DNA from: an uncultured Pseudomonadota bacterium
GTDB lineage: Bacteria; Pseudomonadota; Gammaproteobacteria; Steroidobacterales; Steroidobacteraceae
NCBI GenBank assembly: GCA_903898785.1
Contig: CAIUGU010000220.1
Coordinates: 1 to 38,793 of the forward strand
DNA: 38,793 nucleotides
Direction: 5' to 3'
Numbering within the stretch: position 1 is the first letter of the stretch; each line of letters opens with the position of its first letter. This document shows, in pieces, positions 18,119-26,661 of the stretch. Position numbers and translations under genes: made by a program. The notes below the pieces were generated by a model. That model did no database searches. It saw only the letters and a list, made by a program, of their open reading frames with translations, and was not told where the DNA came from.

Positions 18119-18592
18119 ATGGCACTCAGGATCAGGTTCGCCTCGTATGTTGAATACAGTCAGCGCAGCCACCTCGAGTCGCTGGTCTTCTTCAATGCCA
18201 GCCAGCAACGCGTGCTCGACGGGATCATCGACTCGATAGAGAAGTTTGGTCCTCCGGAGATCGTCGAAGAAGACGGCAGACTACGCGTGCGGGTAACCGG
18301 CAAGATTGAAGCGCAATCGTTGTTCGCCGTGGATCCCGTGACAGGCAGGCCGCTGGGAATGGCCGTCTATCTGCGTTCCGACCTCGAGAACATGGCCGTC
18401 TTGCACCTTGGCATCGCAGAGGAGTTCACGGCGGAGGGGCCTCGTTCCGGGGAGCACCTGTTGTCGAGATTGTTGCGCGAGCTGCGCCGCTGCAGTCGTC
18501 GCGTAAAAGGCGTACGCCGAATAGAGGTGCTTTACCTTTCCGGCCGCAACGGGAACCGAGTTCGGCCAAGCGGGCGGAAGACACTCCCTTGA
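18119..18592 (+). CDS. Uncharacterised conserved-looking protein
   Basis: I do not recognise this 157-residue protein. It is mixed alpha/beta, starts with ALRIRFASYVEYSQRSHLESLVFF, a phrase resembling the opening of small acyltransferase-like folds, and has a basic C-terminal helix (RLLRELRRCSRRVKGVRRIEVL, read in parts). No signal peptide, membrane segment or catalytic motif is evident. ATG 18119 follows GTAGGTACCC, a fair ribosome site. Codon use is like its neighbours, which supports a real gene. It ends 5 bp before the convergent NYN gene. A GNAT-like fold is a weak guess only. Confidence 0.65.
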   Translation: MALRIRFASYVEYSQRSHLESLVFFNASQQRVLDGIIDSIEKFGPPEIVEEDGRLRVRVTGKIEAQSLFAVDPVTGRPLGMAVYLRSDLENMAVLHLGIAEEFTAEGPRSGEHLLSRLLRELRRCSRRVKGVRRIEVLYLSGRNGNRVRPSGRKTLP

Positions 18593-18597
18593 TGATC

Positions 18598-19425
18598 TCA
18601 GGCTTGATCGTCGGGTCGCGCGTGGCCGCGGACGATGTAGCCACCTGACTTCTGATCCGCCTCGAGCGTCAAGAGCTGGCGCTTCTGTGCCTCCTCCAGT
18701 AGCTCGCTGAAGGTACGGAACCCATAGTAGCTCTCGTTGAAGCCCGGATTCCTGCGCTTCAGGGTCTGCTTGACCATCGAACCCCAGATCTTCTCGTCCT
18801 GGTCCCTTTCTTCCGCCAGGGCCTCGATCGTATCGAGTACGAGGTCGAAGGCCTGCAGTTTGCGCTCTTCGTCACCCTTGGGCGTGTCCTTCTGGGACTC
18901 CGCAGCAGGCTTGCGTGCCGATTGCTTGCGACGAGAGCGTTGCTTGGTTTCCTCCTGCCTGACAAGGTCGTCGTAGAAGATGAACTCGTCGCAGTTTGCT
19001 ATCAGCAGGTCGGATGTGGAGCTCTTTACGCCCAGTCCGATCACGGCTTTGTTGTTCTCGCGCAGCTTGCTGACGAGAGGGGAGAAATCCGAGTCACCGC
19101 TGATGATGACGAACGTGTCCACGTGGGCCTTGGTGTAGCAGAGGTCTAGTGCGTCAACGACGAGGCGGATATCTGCGGAGTTCTTTCCCGAAATCCGCAG
19201 GTGGGGAATCTCGATCATCTCGAAAGACGCCTCGTGCATGGAGGCCTTGAATTCCTTGTAGCGGTCCCAGTCGCAGTAAGCCTTCTTGACGACGATGCTG
19301 CCCTTGAGCAGAAGCCGTTCGAGCACCCGGTTGATGTCGAACTTCGCATACTTCGCGTCTCGCACGCCCAGGGCGACGTTCTCGAAGTCGCAGAACAGGG
19401 CCATGTTTGTCGTGGGATGGGCCAT
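18598..19425 (-). CDS. NYN-domain putative ribonuclease with C-terminal LOTUS/OST-HTH domain
   Basis: This 275-residue protein begins with a PIN-like NYN domain (about 8-152). FCDFENVALG carries Asp13, SADIRLVVDALD carries Asp85 and Asp91, and SGDSDFSPLV carries Asp111 and Asp113, the acidic cluster that binds metal in this nuclease fold. A basic linker (158-185, KQRSRRKQSARK) leads to a LOTUS/OST-HTH domain (about 192-265), an RNA-binding winged helix. A role in RNA cleavage or turnover follows from the family; the substrate is unknown. ATG 19425 directly precedes the domain and follows AGGCAAGGC. The 34-codon upstream extension looks non-coding. It is convergent with the uncharacterised gene. 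Confidence 0.85.
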   Translation of the reverse strand: MAHPTTNMALFCDFENVALGVRDAKYAKFDINRVLERLLLKGSIVVKKAYCDWDRYKEFKASMHEASFEMIEIPHLRISGKNSADIRLVVDALDLCYTKAHVDTFVIISGDSDFSPLVSKLRENNKAVIGLGVKSSTSDLLIANCDEFIFYDDLVRQEETKQRSRRKQSARKPAAESQKDTPKGDEERKLQAFDLVLDTIEALAEERDQDEKIWGSMVKQTLKRRNPGFNESYYGFRTFSELLEEAQKRQLLTLEADQKSGGYIVRGHARPDDQA

Positions 19426-19563
19426 ATGCTTGCCTTGCCTGGAAGAGGGACGACCGCCGCGACGGCATTTCGGAAATCCGCGGTGGCAGACCGCTGAGGA
19501 AGCGCGCCTGCACGAGACGACCGGCAACCCGCCGAGATGGCGAGCTGCCGGCTTGAAGGGCCT

Positions 19564-20442
19564 CTAGCCGCGTTCGCGGGCGGCGACTTCGTCGATGAGC
19601 TGCAGCAGCTGCTGATTGCCGCCGGCCGAGCCGACGTCTGCCGTGTACTTGCCATTGATGACAACCATCGGCACGCCCTGCACGCGATAACGGCGGTTGA
19701 GCTCCTCCGCGCGCCGCAGCTTCGCCTCCACTGCGAACGAGTTCGCAGCCTTCTTGTAGGCGTCGGCAGTAATGCCGTGCTGCCCGAGGAACGCGACGAT
19801 CTTGTCCGTGGTGTCGAGCAGGTTCCTGCTGACGTTGATCTCGCGGAAGATCACCGGATGCAGCTCCTCGAGCTTGCCAAGGGTCTCAACCGTGTAGAAC
19901 AGGCGGGCATGGGTCTTGAGCATGTCGTTCCACATCGCCGGAACTCGGACAAACTGCACATACGGAGCCTTGCCGGACTTGCGCCAGCTCTCGACCGCAG
20001 GGTCCAGCGCGAAGCAGTGCGGGCAGCCGTACCAGAAGACCTCGACCGCTTCCACCTGGCCGGGCGAAACACTGGTGGGCTGGGCGGGAACGAGCGGCTT
20101 GTAATTCACGCCCTGCTGGAACCGTGACGCCTGTGCCTGCGCGGACGCGACGGGCGACAGATCTCTCAGCCTGAGAGAGCCCGTCGTGGCGGGTGAGTCG
20201 TCGACGGTCTCCTGCTGGTCCTCAATTTCGCTGATCTCGGCGGCCATCGACACCTGACCAGGCTCCGTGACCGACGCTTGAGGCGGGGCCTCCGCAGCAG
20301 GCGCGGCGGGAGCAGGCGATGCCTCGGACGCGGGCGAGGGCGGCGCTACCGGCTCAGCGGGCTGGTCGGGAGAGCAGGCAGCGGCGAATACCAGCCAGCC
20401 AGCAGCCAAGGTAGCAATGAGCGGCTTCATGCCCTTCTTCAT
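19564..20442 (-). CDS. dsbA: DsbA-family thiol:disulfide interchange lipoprotein
   Basis: This protein oxidises cysteine pairs in periplasmic proteins. The 292 residues contain a lipoprotein signal (LVFAAAC, Cys23), a long Pro/Ala/Glu-rich linker (24-100) and a DsbA thioredoxin domain with active site Cys140-Pro-His-Cys143 (FWYGCPHCF) and a cis-Pro near GVPMVVING. Typical DsbA is about 210 residues and soluble, so the anchor and spacer are additions. ATG 20442 follows AGAGG at 9 bases. The gene starts 13 bp after the cytochrome c4 stop, so the two form an operon, an arrangement common in gammaproteobacteria. Confidence 0.88.
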   Translation of the reverse strand: MKKGMKPLIATLAAGWLVFAAACSPDQPAEPVAPPSPASEASPAPAAPAAEAPPQASVTEPGQVSMAAEISEIEDQQETVDDSPATTGSLRLRDLSPVASAQAQASRFQQGVNYKPLVPAQPTSVSPGQVEAVEVFWYGCPHCFALDPAVESWRKSGKAPYVQFVRVPAMWNDMLKTHARLFYTVETLGKLEELHPVIFREINVSRNLLDTTDKIVAFLGQHGITADAYKKAANSFAVEAKLRRAEELNRRYRVQGVPMVVINGKYTADVGSAGGNQQLLQLIDEVAARERG

Positions 20443-20455
20443 GGAAGTGAACCTC

Positions 20456-21067
20456 TTAACGTAGACCCTGAACGTAGGAAGCCAACGCGTCGATCTGTTC
20501 GTCGGAGAGCAGCGCGGCGACATTTCTCATCATCTGGCTCTGGTCCGTCGCCCGATCACCGCGCTTGTAAGCGCGCAGCTGCGCGGCAACGTAGGTTGCA
20601 TGCTGTCCCTTGATCGAGGGATACAGAGCTGCGGGATTGCCGCTGCCCCCCGGGCCGTGGCAGGCAATGCAAGCGGTCAATTGCGCCTTCTGGTCGCCAC
20701 CGCGGTAGAGCTTCTGGCCCAAGGGTACCTTGCTCGCGTCCGCCTCAAGGCCTTTCGCGCGCTGCGCCGAAAAGTAGGCGCCGAGGTCCAGCATGTCCTG
20801 GTCCGACAACGTTGCGGTCATCGGCGCCATCAGCACGTTGGTGCGTGCGCCGGACTTGAAGGCCTTGAGTTGCTTGACGATATACTCGGCGTGCTGGCCG
20901 GCGATCGATGGCCATTCCGGGTTGACGCTATTGCCATCGAGACCGTGGCAGGCTACACAGGTCGCCGCTTTTGCCTGTCCGGCTTCCGCCGACCCGGCTT
21001 CGCCCTGGGCGAATGCCGCCTGACTGACGCACAGGACGGCAAGAACGGCTATCGACTTGAACTTCAT
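20456..21067 (-). CDS. Dihaem cytochrome c4
   Basis: This is a periplasmic electron carrier to terminal oxidases. The 203 residues have a cleaved signal peptide (AFA, residue 20) and two haem c sites, C37-V-A-C40-H41 and C133-I-A-C136-H137, in two similar halves. Each half has a distal Met (APMTATL, QMMRNVA) and a SIxGQHA(T/E)Y phrase, as in the c4 family. ATG 21067 has an AGGGGAG ribosome site. It is the first gene of the operon with dsbA and is divergent from engB. Confidence 0.9.
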   Translation of the reverse strand: MKFKSIAVLAVLCVSQAAFAQGEAGSAEAGQAKAATCVACHGLDGNSVNPEWPSIAGQHAEYIVKQLKAFKSGARTNVLMAPMTATLSDQDMLDLGAYFSAQRAKGLEADASKVPLGQKLYRGGDQKAQLTACIACHGPGGSGNPAALYPSIKGQHATYVAAQLRAYKRGDRATDQSQMMRNVAALLSDEQIDALASYVQGLR

Positions 21068-21280
21068 CTTTACAACTCCCCTAGATACTCGTCCCGCCAG
21101 ACCTGAACAGGCCTGCAGCCCCCAAGCGGATTCGGCCGGTCGCCCCGATCCGGGCGGTTGCCCGGCACGGACTGCTCCCGCAGGACCGAAAGCGCGGTGG
21201 CTGGCTCTGGCGCAAGAATCCGGAATTGTACACTAAGGAGCGCAAACGCTAGCCGCCCGGTGGTTCATTTAGGAACTCTT

Positions 21281-21901
21281 ATGTCCCAGTATCCAAACGT
21301 TAAATTCATGCTGGGCGCCTGGCAACCGGGGCAGTTCCCCGGCGATGCCGGTGCGGAAGTGGCCTTGGTCGGCCGGTCGAACTCGGGGAAATCGAGCGCG
21401 CTCAACACCCTGATGGGGCGCAAGGGGCTAGCCAGGATCAGCAAGACGCCGGGGTTGACCCAGCAGATCAACTTCTTCGAGATCAACCCGGGCGAGCGTC
21501 TGGTCGACTTGCCCGGGTACGGGTTCGCAAAGGTCCCGGCGCGGATCCAAGAACATTGGCGGGAGTTGATGACCCGGTACTTCGAGTCGCGACAGTCCCT
21601 CACCGGAATCATGGTCATCATGGATGCCCGCCGACCCTTGCGCGATCTTGACTGGCAGATGCTCGAATGGGCCGAGGCCCGCCAGATTCCAGCCCACCTG
21701 ATCTTGACCAAATGCGACAAATTGAGCCGCGACGAAGGGTTGCGCACGCTCAAGCAGGTTCGGGCCGATGCGCCGTCCTATGCCACTGCGCAGCTTTTCT
21801 CGTCGGTCAGCAAGGCGGGCACCGAAGAAGCCCGGGCATGGCTAGACGCGCGCTTAAAAGAGCCCCGGCAACCTCACGAAGAGGTCACCGGGGCAGACTA
21901 G
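21281..21901 (+). CDS. engB: Ribosome biogenesis GTP-binding protein EngB (YihA/YsxC)
   Basis: This essential-type GTPase acts in late 50S ribosome assembly. The 206 residues contain G1 GRSNSGKSS (31-39), G2 TPGLT (56-60), G3 DLPGYG (76-81), G4 TKCD and G5-like SSVSK. Length matches the family. ATG 21281 follows AGGAA at 5 bases. The open frame extends upstream to 21158, but that part lacks family features. Its last codons contain a strong hairpin that appears to be the terminator of the opposite-strand gene. Confidence 0.94.
   Translation: MSQYPNVKFMLGAWQPGQFPGDAGAEVALVGRSNSGKSSALNTLMGRKGLARISKTPGLTQQINFFEINPGERLVDLPGYGFAKVPARIQEHWRELMTRYFESRQSLTGIMVIMDARRPLRDLDWQMLEWAEARQIPAHLILTKCDKLSRDEGLRTLKQVRADAPSYATAQLFSSVSKAGTEEARAWLDARLKEPRQPHEEVTGAD
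21854..21894 (-). terminator. Rho-independent terminator for the minus-strand outer-membrane protein gene
   Basis: Read on the minus strand, GCCCCGG, an unpaired TG, ACCTC, loop TTCGT, GAGGT, unpaired TG and CCGGGGC form a two-part stem, followed at once by TCTTTTAA. It lies 186 bp past the stop of the gene at 22080-22619 and inside the 3' end of engB. On the plus strand no T-tract follows, so it points against the minus transcript. Confidence 0.7.
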
Positions 21902-22079
21902 CCCGGCATGGGGATGCACCGGGGCAGTATTGCCCGCAAAAGGGAGGATCGCGGACAAGAGCATCCAGTGACGCTCGCCGAATGAGACCCGCGGACCCTG
22001 ATGGAAGTTCCGGACGGATAGGGTCGGTAGGCAGGCCGGATTCGCGCCTGTCACCCCGGACGCGGCAGACTGACCAAGC

Positions 22080-22619
22080 CTAGAGGAAGGTCCAGGTCAG
22101 GCCGATTGACAGCAGGTTCACATCGTCCAGGTCTTCGATCTTGAAGACCTCGTACTCCCCGCGGATGCTGAGGCTCAGGAGCCGGAACTGCACGCCGACG
22201 CCATAAGCGAAGTCGGTGCCGCTCTCGTTTATCGACAAGCCGGGCAGGGCAGGGGCACTCAGGCTCGCGTCCCAGTTCACCAATCCCGCTTTGGCGAAGA
22301 CATCGACCGGGCCGACAGGCAGGAACCCGACGGCATACGCGGCAATGCCAGTGGCGTCCGACTTGATGCTGACACCGGCGACTGAGTCGTCAGGGCTCCC
22401 GAAATCAACGTAATTTACCTCGACACCAAGCCAGTCGAGGGGCCTGAGTCCGGCCACGAGCTTGTAGGCCGTATCCGTTCCGTCGAACTCAAGAGACGGC
22501 TCGCTGAGCTGGATGCTGGATTGTCCGAGGCTGCCCCCCAGGTAAAAGCCATTGTCTGCGGCCTGAACGGATCCGCAACCCAGCGCCAGAAGGGCAGCGG
22601 GCAACATGAATTTGCGCAT
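22080..22619 (-). CDS. Small outer-membrane beta-barrel protein
   Basis: This 179-residue protein has a signal peptide (MRKFMLPAALLALGCGSVQA) and then alternating amphipathic strands typical of an eight-stranded OmpA/OmpX-like barrel: GFYLGGSLGQSS, AYKLVAGLRPLDWLGVEVNY, VDVFAKAGLVNW, FAYGVGVQFRL and LSIRGEYEVFK. It ends in a C-terminal aromatic/hydrophobic strand (IGLTWTFL), as barrels do. The GTG at 22628 directly abuts the GAGGAG sequence and cannot use it. ATG 22619 lies 8 bases after GAGGAG and is chosen. It sits downstream of polA on the same strand. Specific function unknown. Confidence 0.82.
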   Translation of the reverse strand: MRKFMLPAALLALGCGSVQAADNGFYLGGSLGQSSIQLSEPSLEFDGTDTAYKLVAGLRPLDWLGVEVNYVDFGSPDDSVAGVSIKSDATGIAAYAVGFLPVGPVDVFAKAGLVNWDASLSAPALPGLSINESGTDFAYGVGVQFRLLSLSIRGEYEVFKIEDLDDVNLLSIGLTWTFL

Positions 22620-22700
22620 GAACTTCACTCCTCAACGAAAGTCATCCGGCCTGCCGGTTGAATCGCTACCGATCGTAGCAGCCGCAAGCCGGAACGAAAT

Positions 22701-22718
22701 TGTCGGAGAAAGCCGACA
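22701..22718 (-). terminator. Possible terminator after polA
   Basis: A 6-bp inverted repeat TGTCGG/CCGACA with a 6-base loop lies 17 bp past the polA stop. On the minus strand it is followed by ATTTCGTT. The stem is short, so this is tentative. Confidence 0.35.
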
Positions 22719-22735
22719 CCCCAGGCCGTCCGGAG

Positions 22736-25477
22736 TCAGTGCGCCTCATCCCAATTCTTGCCGACGCCGACCTCCACCTTCAGCGGTACCCGGAGCATTG
22801 CCGCACCGGACATCCGCCGGCGTACCTCCGTGCGCACTTCATCAACCCGGTCCTCCGCCACCTCCAGCACGAGCTCGTCGTGCACCTGCATGATCAGCCT
22901 GGCGCCGCTCGCGTCACCCTGCAGCCACGAGGCAATATCGATCATCGCGAGCTTGATGATGTCAGCGGCTGTTCCCTGCATCGGGGCATTGATTGCGCTC
23001 CGCTCGGCATACTGGCGCAACGCGCTGTTACGCGACTGGATATCCGGCAGGTACAGCCGGCGGCCAAAGACTGTCTCAACATAGCCGGCGTCACGGGCTC
23101 TTTGCCGCGTCTCGTCCATGTAGCGCTTCACGCCGGGATACCGCTCGAAGTAGAGATCGACATACTTCTGTGCGTCGCTGCGACCGATGCCGAGCTGCTT
23201 TGCGAGGCCGAACGCAGACATGCCGTAGATCAGGCCGAAGTTGATGGCCTTCGCCGAACGCCGCTGGTCAGCAGTCACTGCCTCCAGCGAGCTGCCGAAT
23301 ACTTCAGCCGCCGTTGCCTGGTGGACATCCCGATCCTCCGCGAAGGCCTGCAGCAATCCGGCGTCCGCCGACAAGTGAGCCATGATCCGCAACTCGATCT
23401 GCGAGTAATCCGCGGCCATGAGCACGGTTCCCGGCGGCGCGATGAAGGCCTGACGGATGCGCCTTCCCTCCGGTGTGCGGATCGGGATGTTCTGCAGGTT
23501 CGGATCCGTCGAAGACAACCGCCCCGTTGCCGCAATCGCCTGATGGTAGGAGGTATGGACCCGGCCTGTGCGCGAACTGACCTGTTCAGGGAGTTTGTCG
23601 GTATAGGTCGACTTCAGCTTCGAAAGGCTGCGGTACTGCAGGACGATGCGGGGCAACTCGTGCTCCTCGGCAAGCTCCTCCAGAACATCTTCTGCTGTGG
23701 AGGGCTGGCCGGTGGGTGTCTTGCGCAGCACCGGGATGCCCAGCTTGCCGAACAGGATTTCCTGCAGCTGCTTCGGGGACTCGATGTTGAAAGGGCCGCC
23801 AGCCGCGGCGTGTGCCGATGCCTGCAATGCCTGCATGCTCACGGACAACTCGCGGCTCTGCCGGCGAAGCATCGCCTGGTCCACCAGAACGCCCGTATGC
23901 TCCATCGCGAGCAGGATGGGCACAAGCGGCTGCTCGATCGTGCGATACAGATCCTTGAGTGTCGGAACGGCCTCGAGCTGCGGCCACAGCGAGCGATGCA
24001 GGCGCAAGGTGACATCGGCATCCTCTGCGGCATACTCCGCAGCCTGTTCGATCGCGACCTGGCTGAAGGCGATCTGTTTCGCGCCCTTGCCGGTGACATC
24101 CTCATAATGGATTGTCTCCAACCCAAGGTACTTGCGAGCGACCGAATCCATGTCGTGTCGTGTGGCCGTGCTGTTCAGCACATACGACTCAAGCATGGTG
24201 TCGAATCGCATGCCCCTCAAGGCAATGCCGTAGTTCAAGAGCACGTGTGCGTCGTACTTGAGATGGTGGCCCACCTTGCCAATCGAATCGCTTTCCAGAA
24301 TGGGCTTCAGTGCCGCCAGCGTCGCGGCGCGATCCAGTTGTGCGGGCGCCCCCGCATAGTCATGGCCGAGCGGCACGTACGCCGCTTCGCCTGGCTCTAT
24401 CGAGAACGATATGCCGACAATCTCGGCTTCCATGTAGTTGAGCGACGTCGTCTCGGTATCGAAGGCAAACAGGTCGGCGGCTTTCAGTCGCTTGAGCCAA
24501 TGTTCGAACTCCGCTTCCGTCAGCACCGTTGCATAGCGGCCCTCCGTCCGCGCGCCGGTCGACTCCGCGCCGGAGCCCGGCGCGACGACAGGAGCTTCAG
24601 CCGGCCCCTGCTCCGCATCCTCTCCGCCGAGTTGCTTCAGCAACAGACGCAATTCCAGCCGCGTGTAGAGATCGCGTAGCGCAGGTACGTCGGGAACCCC
24701 GCGAACGAGTTCCTCCGGAGACTTGTCCAGCACAAGTGCACAGTTGATCGTTGCCAGCCGCTGCGACAACTCGAGCTGCGCGAGGTTCTCGCGCAGGCTC
24801 TCCCCGACCTTGCCGGCAACTTGTTCCGCATGTTCAAGCAACGAGCGAACGGTGCCGAACTCGTTCAACCACTTCGCTGCAGTCTTCGGCCCGACCTTCG
24901 GCACTCCCGGGATGTTGTCCGACGAGTCTCCCACCAGAGCCAGGTAATCGACGATCTGCTCGGGATACACGTCGAACTTCGCCTTGACGCCCTCGCGGTC
25001 GAGCACAGATCCCGTCATCGTGTTGACGAGCGTGACGTGACCATCCACCAGTTGGGCCATGTCCTTGTCGCCCGTCGAGATCAGCACATCCAGCCCGGCA
25101 TCGGCGGCCCGTCGCGCGAGCGTTCCGATGACGTCGTCCGCCTCCACGCCGGAAATACGCAGCAGGGGCAACCCCAGTGCCGTCACCGCATCAAGCAGAG
25201 GTTGTACCTGCGAGCGCAACTCGTCCGGCATGGGCGGACGGTTCGCCTTGTATTGCTCGAACAACTCGTCCCGGAAAGTCTTGCCGGGCGCATCGAACAC
25301 GACTGCGACGAGTTCCGGGTTCTCTTCCTTTATCAGCTTCTGCAACATGTTGAGCACGCCGAGTACTGCACCCGTGGGTTCGCCCCGGGAATTGGTCAGT
25401 GGCGGCAGTGCATGAAATGCGCGGTAGAGATACGACGATCCGTCGACCAGCACCAGCTTACGGCTTGCGGCAGTCAT
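22736..25477 (-). CDS. polA: DNA polymerase I
   Basis: This enzyme acts in repair and Okazaki fragment maturation. The 913 residues hold all three activities. The 5'-3' exonuclease (1-290) has VFDAPG, EADDVIGTLAR, STGDKDMAQLV and GDSSDNIPG. The proofreading exonuclease (about 315-515) has FDTETTS (D340, E342), KVGHHLKYDAHVL and YAAEDADVTLRLH, so its acidic residues are intact. The polymerase domain has motif A DYSQIELR, motif B RRSAKAINFGLIYG and motif C VHDELVLEV. Length matches E. coli PolI (928). It starts 3 bp after the stop of the lptM-like gene, so the two are probably cotranscribed. Confidence 0.97.
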   Translation of the reverse strand: MTAASRKLVLVDGSSYLYRAFHALPPLTNSRGEPTGAVLGVLNMLQKLIKEENPELVAVVFDAPGKTFRDELFEQYKANRPPMPDELRSQVQPLLDAVTALGLPLLRISGVEADDVIGTLARRAADAGLDVLISTGDKDMAQLVDGHVTLVNTMTGSVLDREGVKAKFDVYPEQIVDYLALVGDSSDNIPGVPKVGPKTAAKWLNEFGTVRSLLEHAEQVAGKVGESLRENLAQLELSQRLATINCALVLDKSPEELVRGVPDVPALRDLYTRLELRLLLKQLGGEDAEQGPAEAPVVAPGSGAESTGARTEGRYATVLTEAEFEHWLKRLKAADLFAFDTETTSLNYMEAEIVGISFSIEPGEAAYVPLGHDYAGAPAQLDRAATLAALKPILESDSIGKVGHHLKYDAHVLLNYGIALRGMRFDTMLESYVLNSTATRHDMDSVARKYLGLETIHYEDVTGKGAKQIAFSQVAIEQAAEYAAEDADVTLRLHRSLWPQLEAVPTLKDLYRTIEQPLVPILLAMEHTGVLVDQAMLRRQSRELSVSMQALQASAHAAAGGPFNIESPKQLQEILFGKLGIPVLRKTPTGQPSTAEDVLEELAEEHELPRIVLQYRSLSKLKSTYTDKLPEQVSSRTGRVHTSYHQAIAATGRLSSTDPNLQNIPIRTPEGRRIRQAFIAPPGTVLMAADYSQIELRIMAHLSADAGLLQAFAEDRDVHQATAAEVFGSSLEAVTADQRRSAKAINFGLIYGMSAFGLAKQLGIGRSDAQKYVDLYFERYPGVKRYMDETRQRARDAGYVETVFGRRLYLPDIQSRNSALRQYAERSAINAPMQGTAADIIKLAMIDIASWLQGDASGARLIMQVHDELVLEVAEDRVDEVRTEVRRRMSGAAMLRVPLKVEVGVGKNWDEAH

Positions 25478-25480
25478 CGA

Positions 25481-25729
25481 TCAGTTTGCCGGCTCGGATG
25501 CAGGCTGTTCCCCCGGCTGCGTCGTGCGGTCTCGTTTCTGTGCTTGCGGCGCAGGTTGCGGCACGGTCGGGTCCACTTTCTCGCCCGGCGTGGCAGCAGC
25601 GGGCTGCGCCCCGTCACCGGCTACAGGTGGCTTGGCCTCCGGAAGATAGAGGGGGCCCCGCAGGCCGCAGCCCCCAAGCACAAGAGGCATCAGTGTCGCG
25701 AGAAGGAACACAGTGAGGGAGGATTTCAT
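25481..25729 (-). CDS. lptM: LptM (YifL)-like small lipoprotein
   Basis: This 82-residue lipoprotein has the signal ending LVLGGC (Cys21) and the family signature directly after it, CGLRGPLYLP, followed by a Pro/Ala/Gln-rich tail. In E. coli LptM assists maturation of the LPS translocon LptD/E at the outer membrane. ATG 25729 follows GGAG at 8 bases. In E. coli lptM is next to dapF; here it leads into polA. The tail is not conserved, so assignment rests on the N-terminal motif. Confidence 0.85.
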   Translation of the reverse strand: MKSSLTVFLLATLMPLVLGGCGLRGPLYLPEAKPPVAGDGAQPAAATPGEKVDPTVPQPAPQAQKRDRTTQPGEQPASEPAN

Positions 25730-25929
25730 CGAGGAGGCTCCATAGGCGGCAGGTTCGTGAAATCTCGCCGGGAACAGGGCGACAGTGTATCAGGCGCCCT
25801 CGCTGTTGGGCGCTCCGGTCCGAGTGCTACCCGATGCATCCGAAGGCAAATTCCTCAAGGCATGGGTTAGACTGCGCGCGTCAACAATGGGTGTGCCGGA
25901 TGGCGCAACAGCATCGGAGAGAGCAGGCC

Positions 25930-26616
25930 ATGGGTTACGTGATTGCACCGGGTCCTCAGGCAACGGTTGAAGTGCGCGGTACCGCCGATCGGTACCCGGT
26001 GCACCGGATCTACTGTGTGGGGCGCAACTACGCCGACCATGCCCGGGAAATGGGTGGCGATCCGGAGCGTGAACCGCCCTTCTTCTTCATGAAGCCGGCC
26101 GATGCAGTGGTGCCGAGCGGCGCGACGATTCCCTACCCGCCGCGCACGGCCAATTTTCACCACGAGCTCGAGCTGGTCATTGCGATCGGCAAGGGTGGAC
26201 ACAACATTCCCGTCGATCGGGCGCTGGAACACATCTACGGCTATGCAGTCGGCAATGACTTCACGCGACGCGACCTGCAGACGGCGATGCGCAACGTCGG
26301 GCGGCCCTGGGACGTCAGCAAGGGCTTTGACCGTGCAGCAGCCATCGGCAGCATCCGTCCGGTGACAGCAGGGGGGCACGTGCTCGCCGGCAAGATGTAT
26401 CTGAAGGTCAACGGCGAAATCCGTCAGGACAGCGACGTCAGCCAGATGATCTGGAGCGTGCCCGAGATCGTGGCCGAGCTCTCGACTCTCTTCGAGTTGG
26501 TTCCCGGAGACCTGATCTATACGGGAACGCCGGCCGGAGTCGGTGCGCTCAAGTCGGGTGACCGCATCGACGCAGGCATCGAGGGGCTGGATTCCCTGAT
26601 GACGCTGATCGCCTGA
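25930..26616 (+). CDS. Fumarylacetoacetate hydrolase-family protein
   Basis: This 228-residue protein belongs to the FAH family, metal-dependent enzymes cleaving acylpyruvates or decarboxylating related compounds. Metal ligands are visible in FHHELELV (Glu79, Glu81) and GNDFTRRD (Asp110). IYCVGRNYADHAREMG, FFFMKPADAVV and IYTGTPAGVG are family motifs. The short single-domain form resembles fumarylpyruvate hydrolase (NagK) and FAHD1-type enzymes, but the substrate cannot be fixed. ATG 25930 follows GAGAGAGCAGG. The frame is open further back to 25834. It is a single gene, divergent from lptM and convergent with argH, with no catabolic partner nearby. Confidence 0.85.
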   Translation: MGYVIAPGPQATVEVRGTADRYPVHRIYCVGRNYADHAREMGGDPEREPPFFFMKPADAVVPSGATIPYPPRTANFHHELELVIAIGKGGHNIPVDRALEHIYGYAVGNDFTRRDLQTAMRNVGRPWDVSKGFDRAAAIGSIRPVTAGGHVLAGKMYLKVNGEIRQDSDVSQMIWSVPEIVAELSTLFELVPGDLIYTGTPAGVGALKSGDRIDAGIEGLDSLMTLIA

Positions 26617-26661
26617 CAACAGTGCCAGCGGTGCTCAGGTGGGCACCTCCGCCCCAAGCCC

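Noticed and set aside
22620-22628. GTG start of the outer-membrane protein at 22628
   Set aside because: The Shine-Dalgarno GAGGAG touches this codon; ATG 22619 has the proper 8-base spacing.
22700-24679. Long plus-strand open frame opposite polA
   Set aside because: polA is complete with all motifs. The antisense product has no recognisable feature and no ribosome site.
26630-26647. Small inverted repeat GGTGC/GCACC between the FAH gene and argH as a bidirectional terminator
   Set aside because: Five-bp stem with no T-tract on either side; too weak to call.
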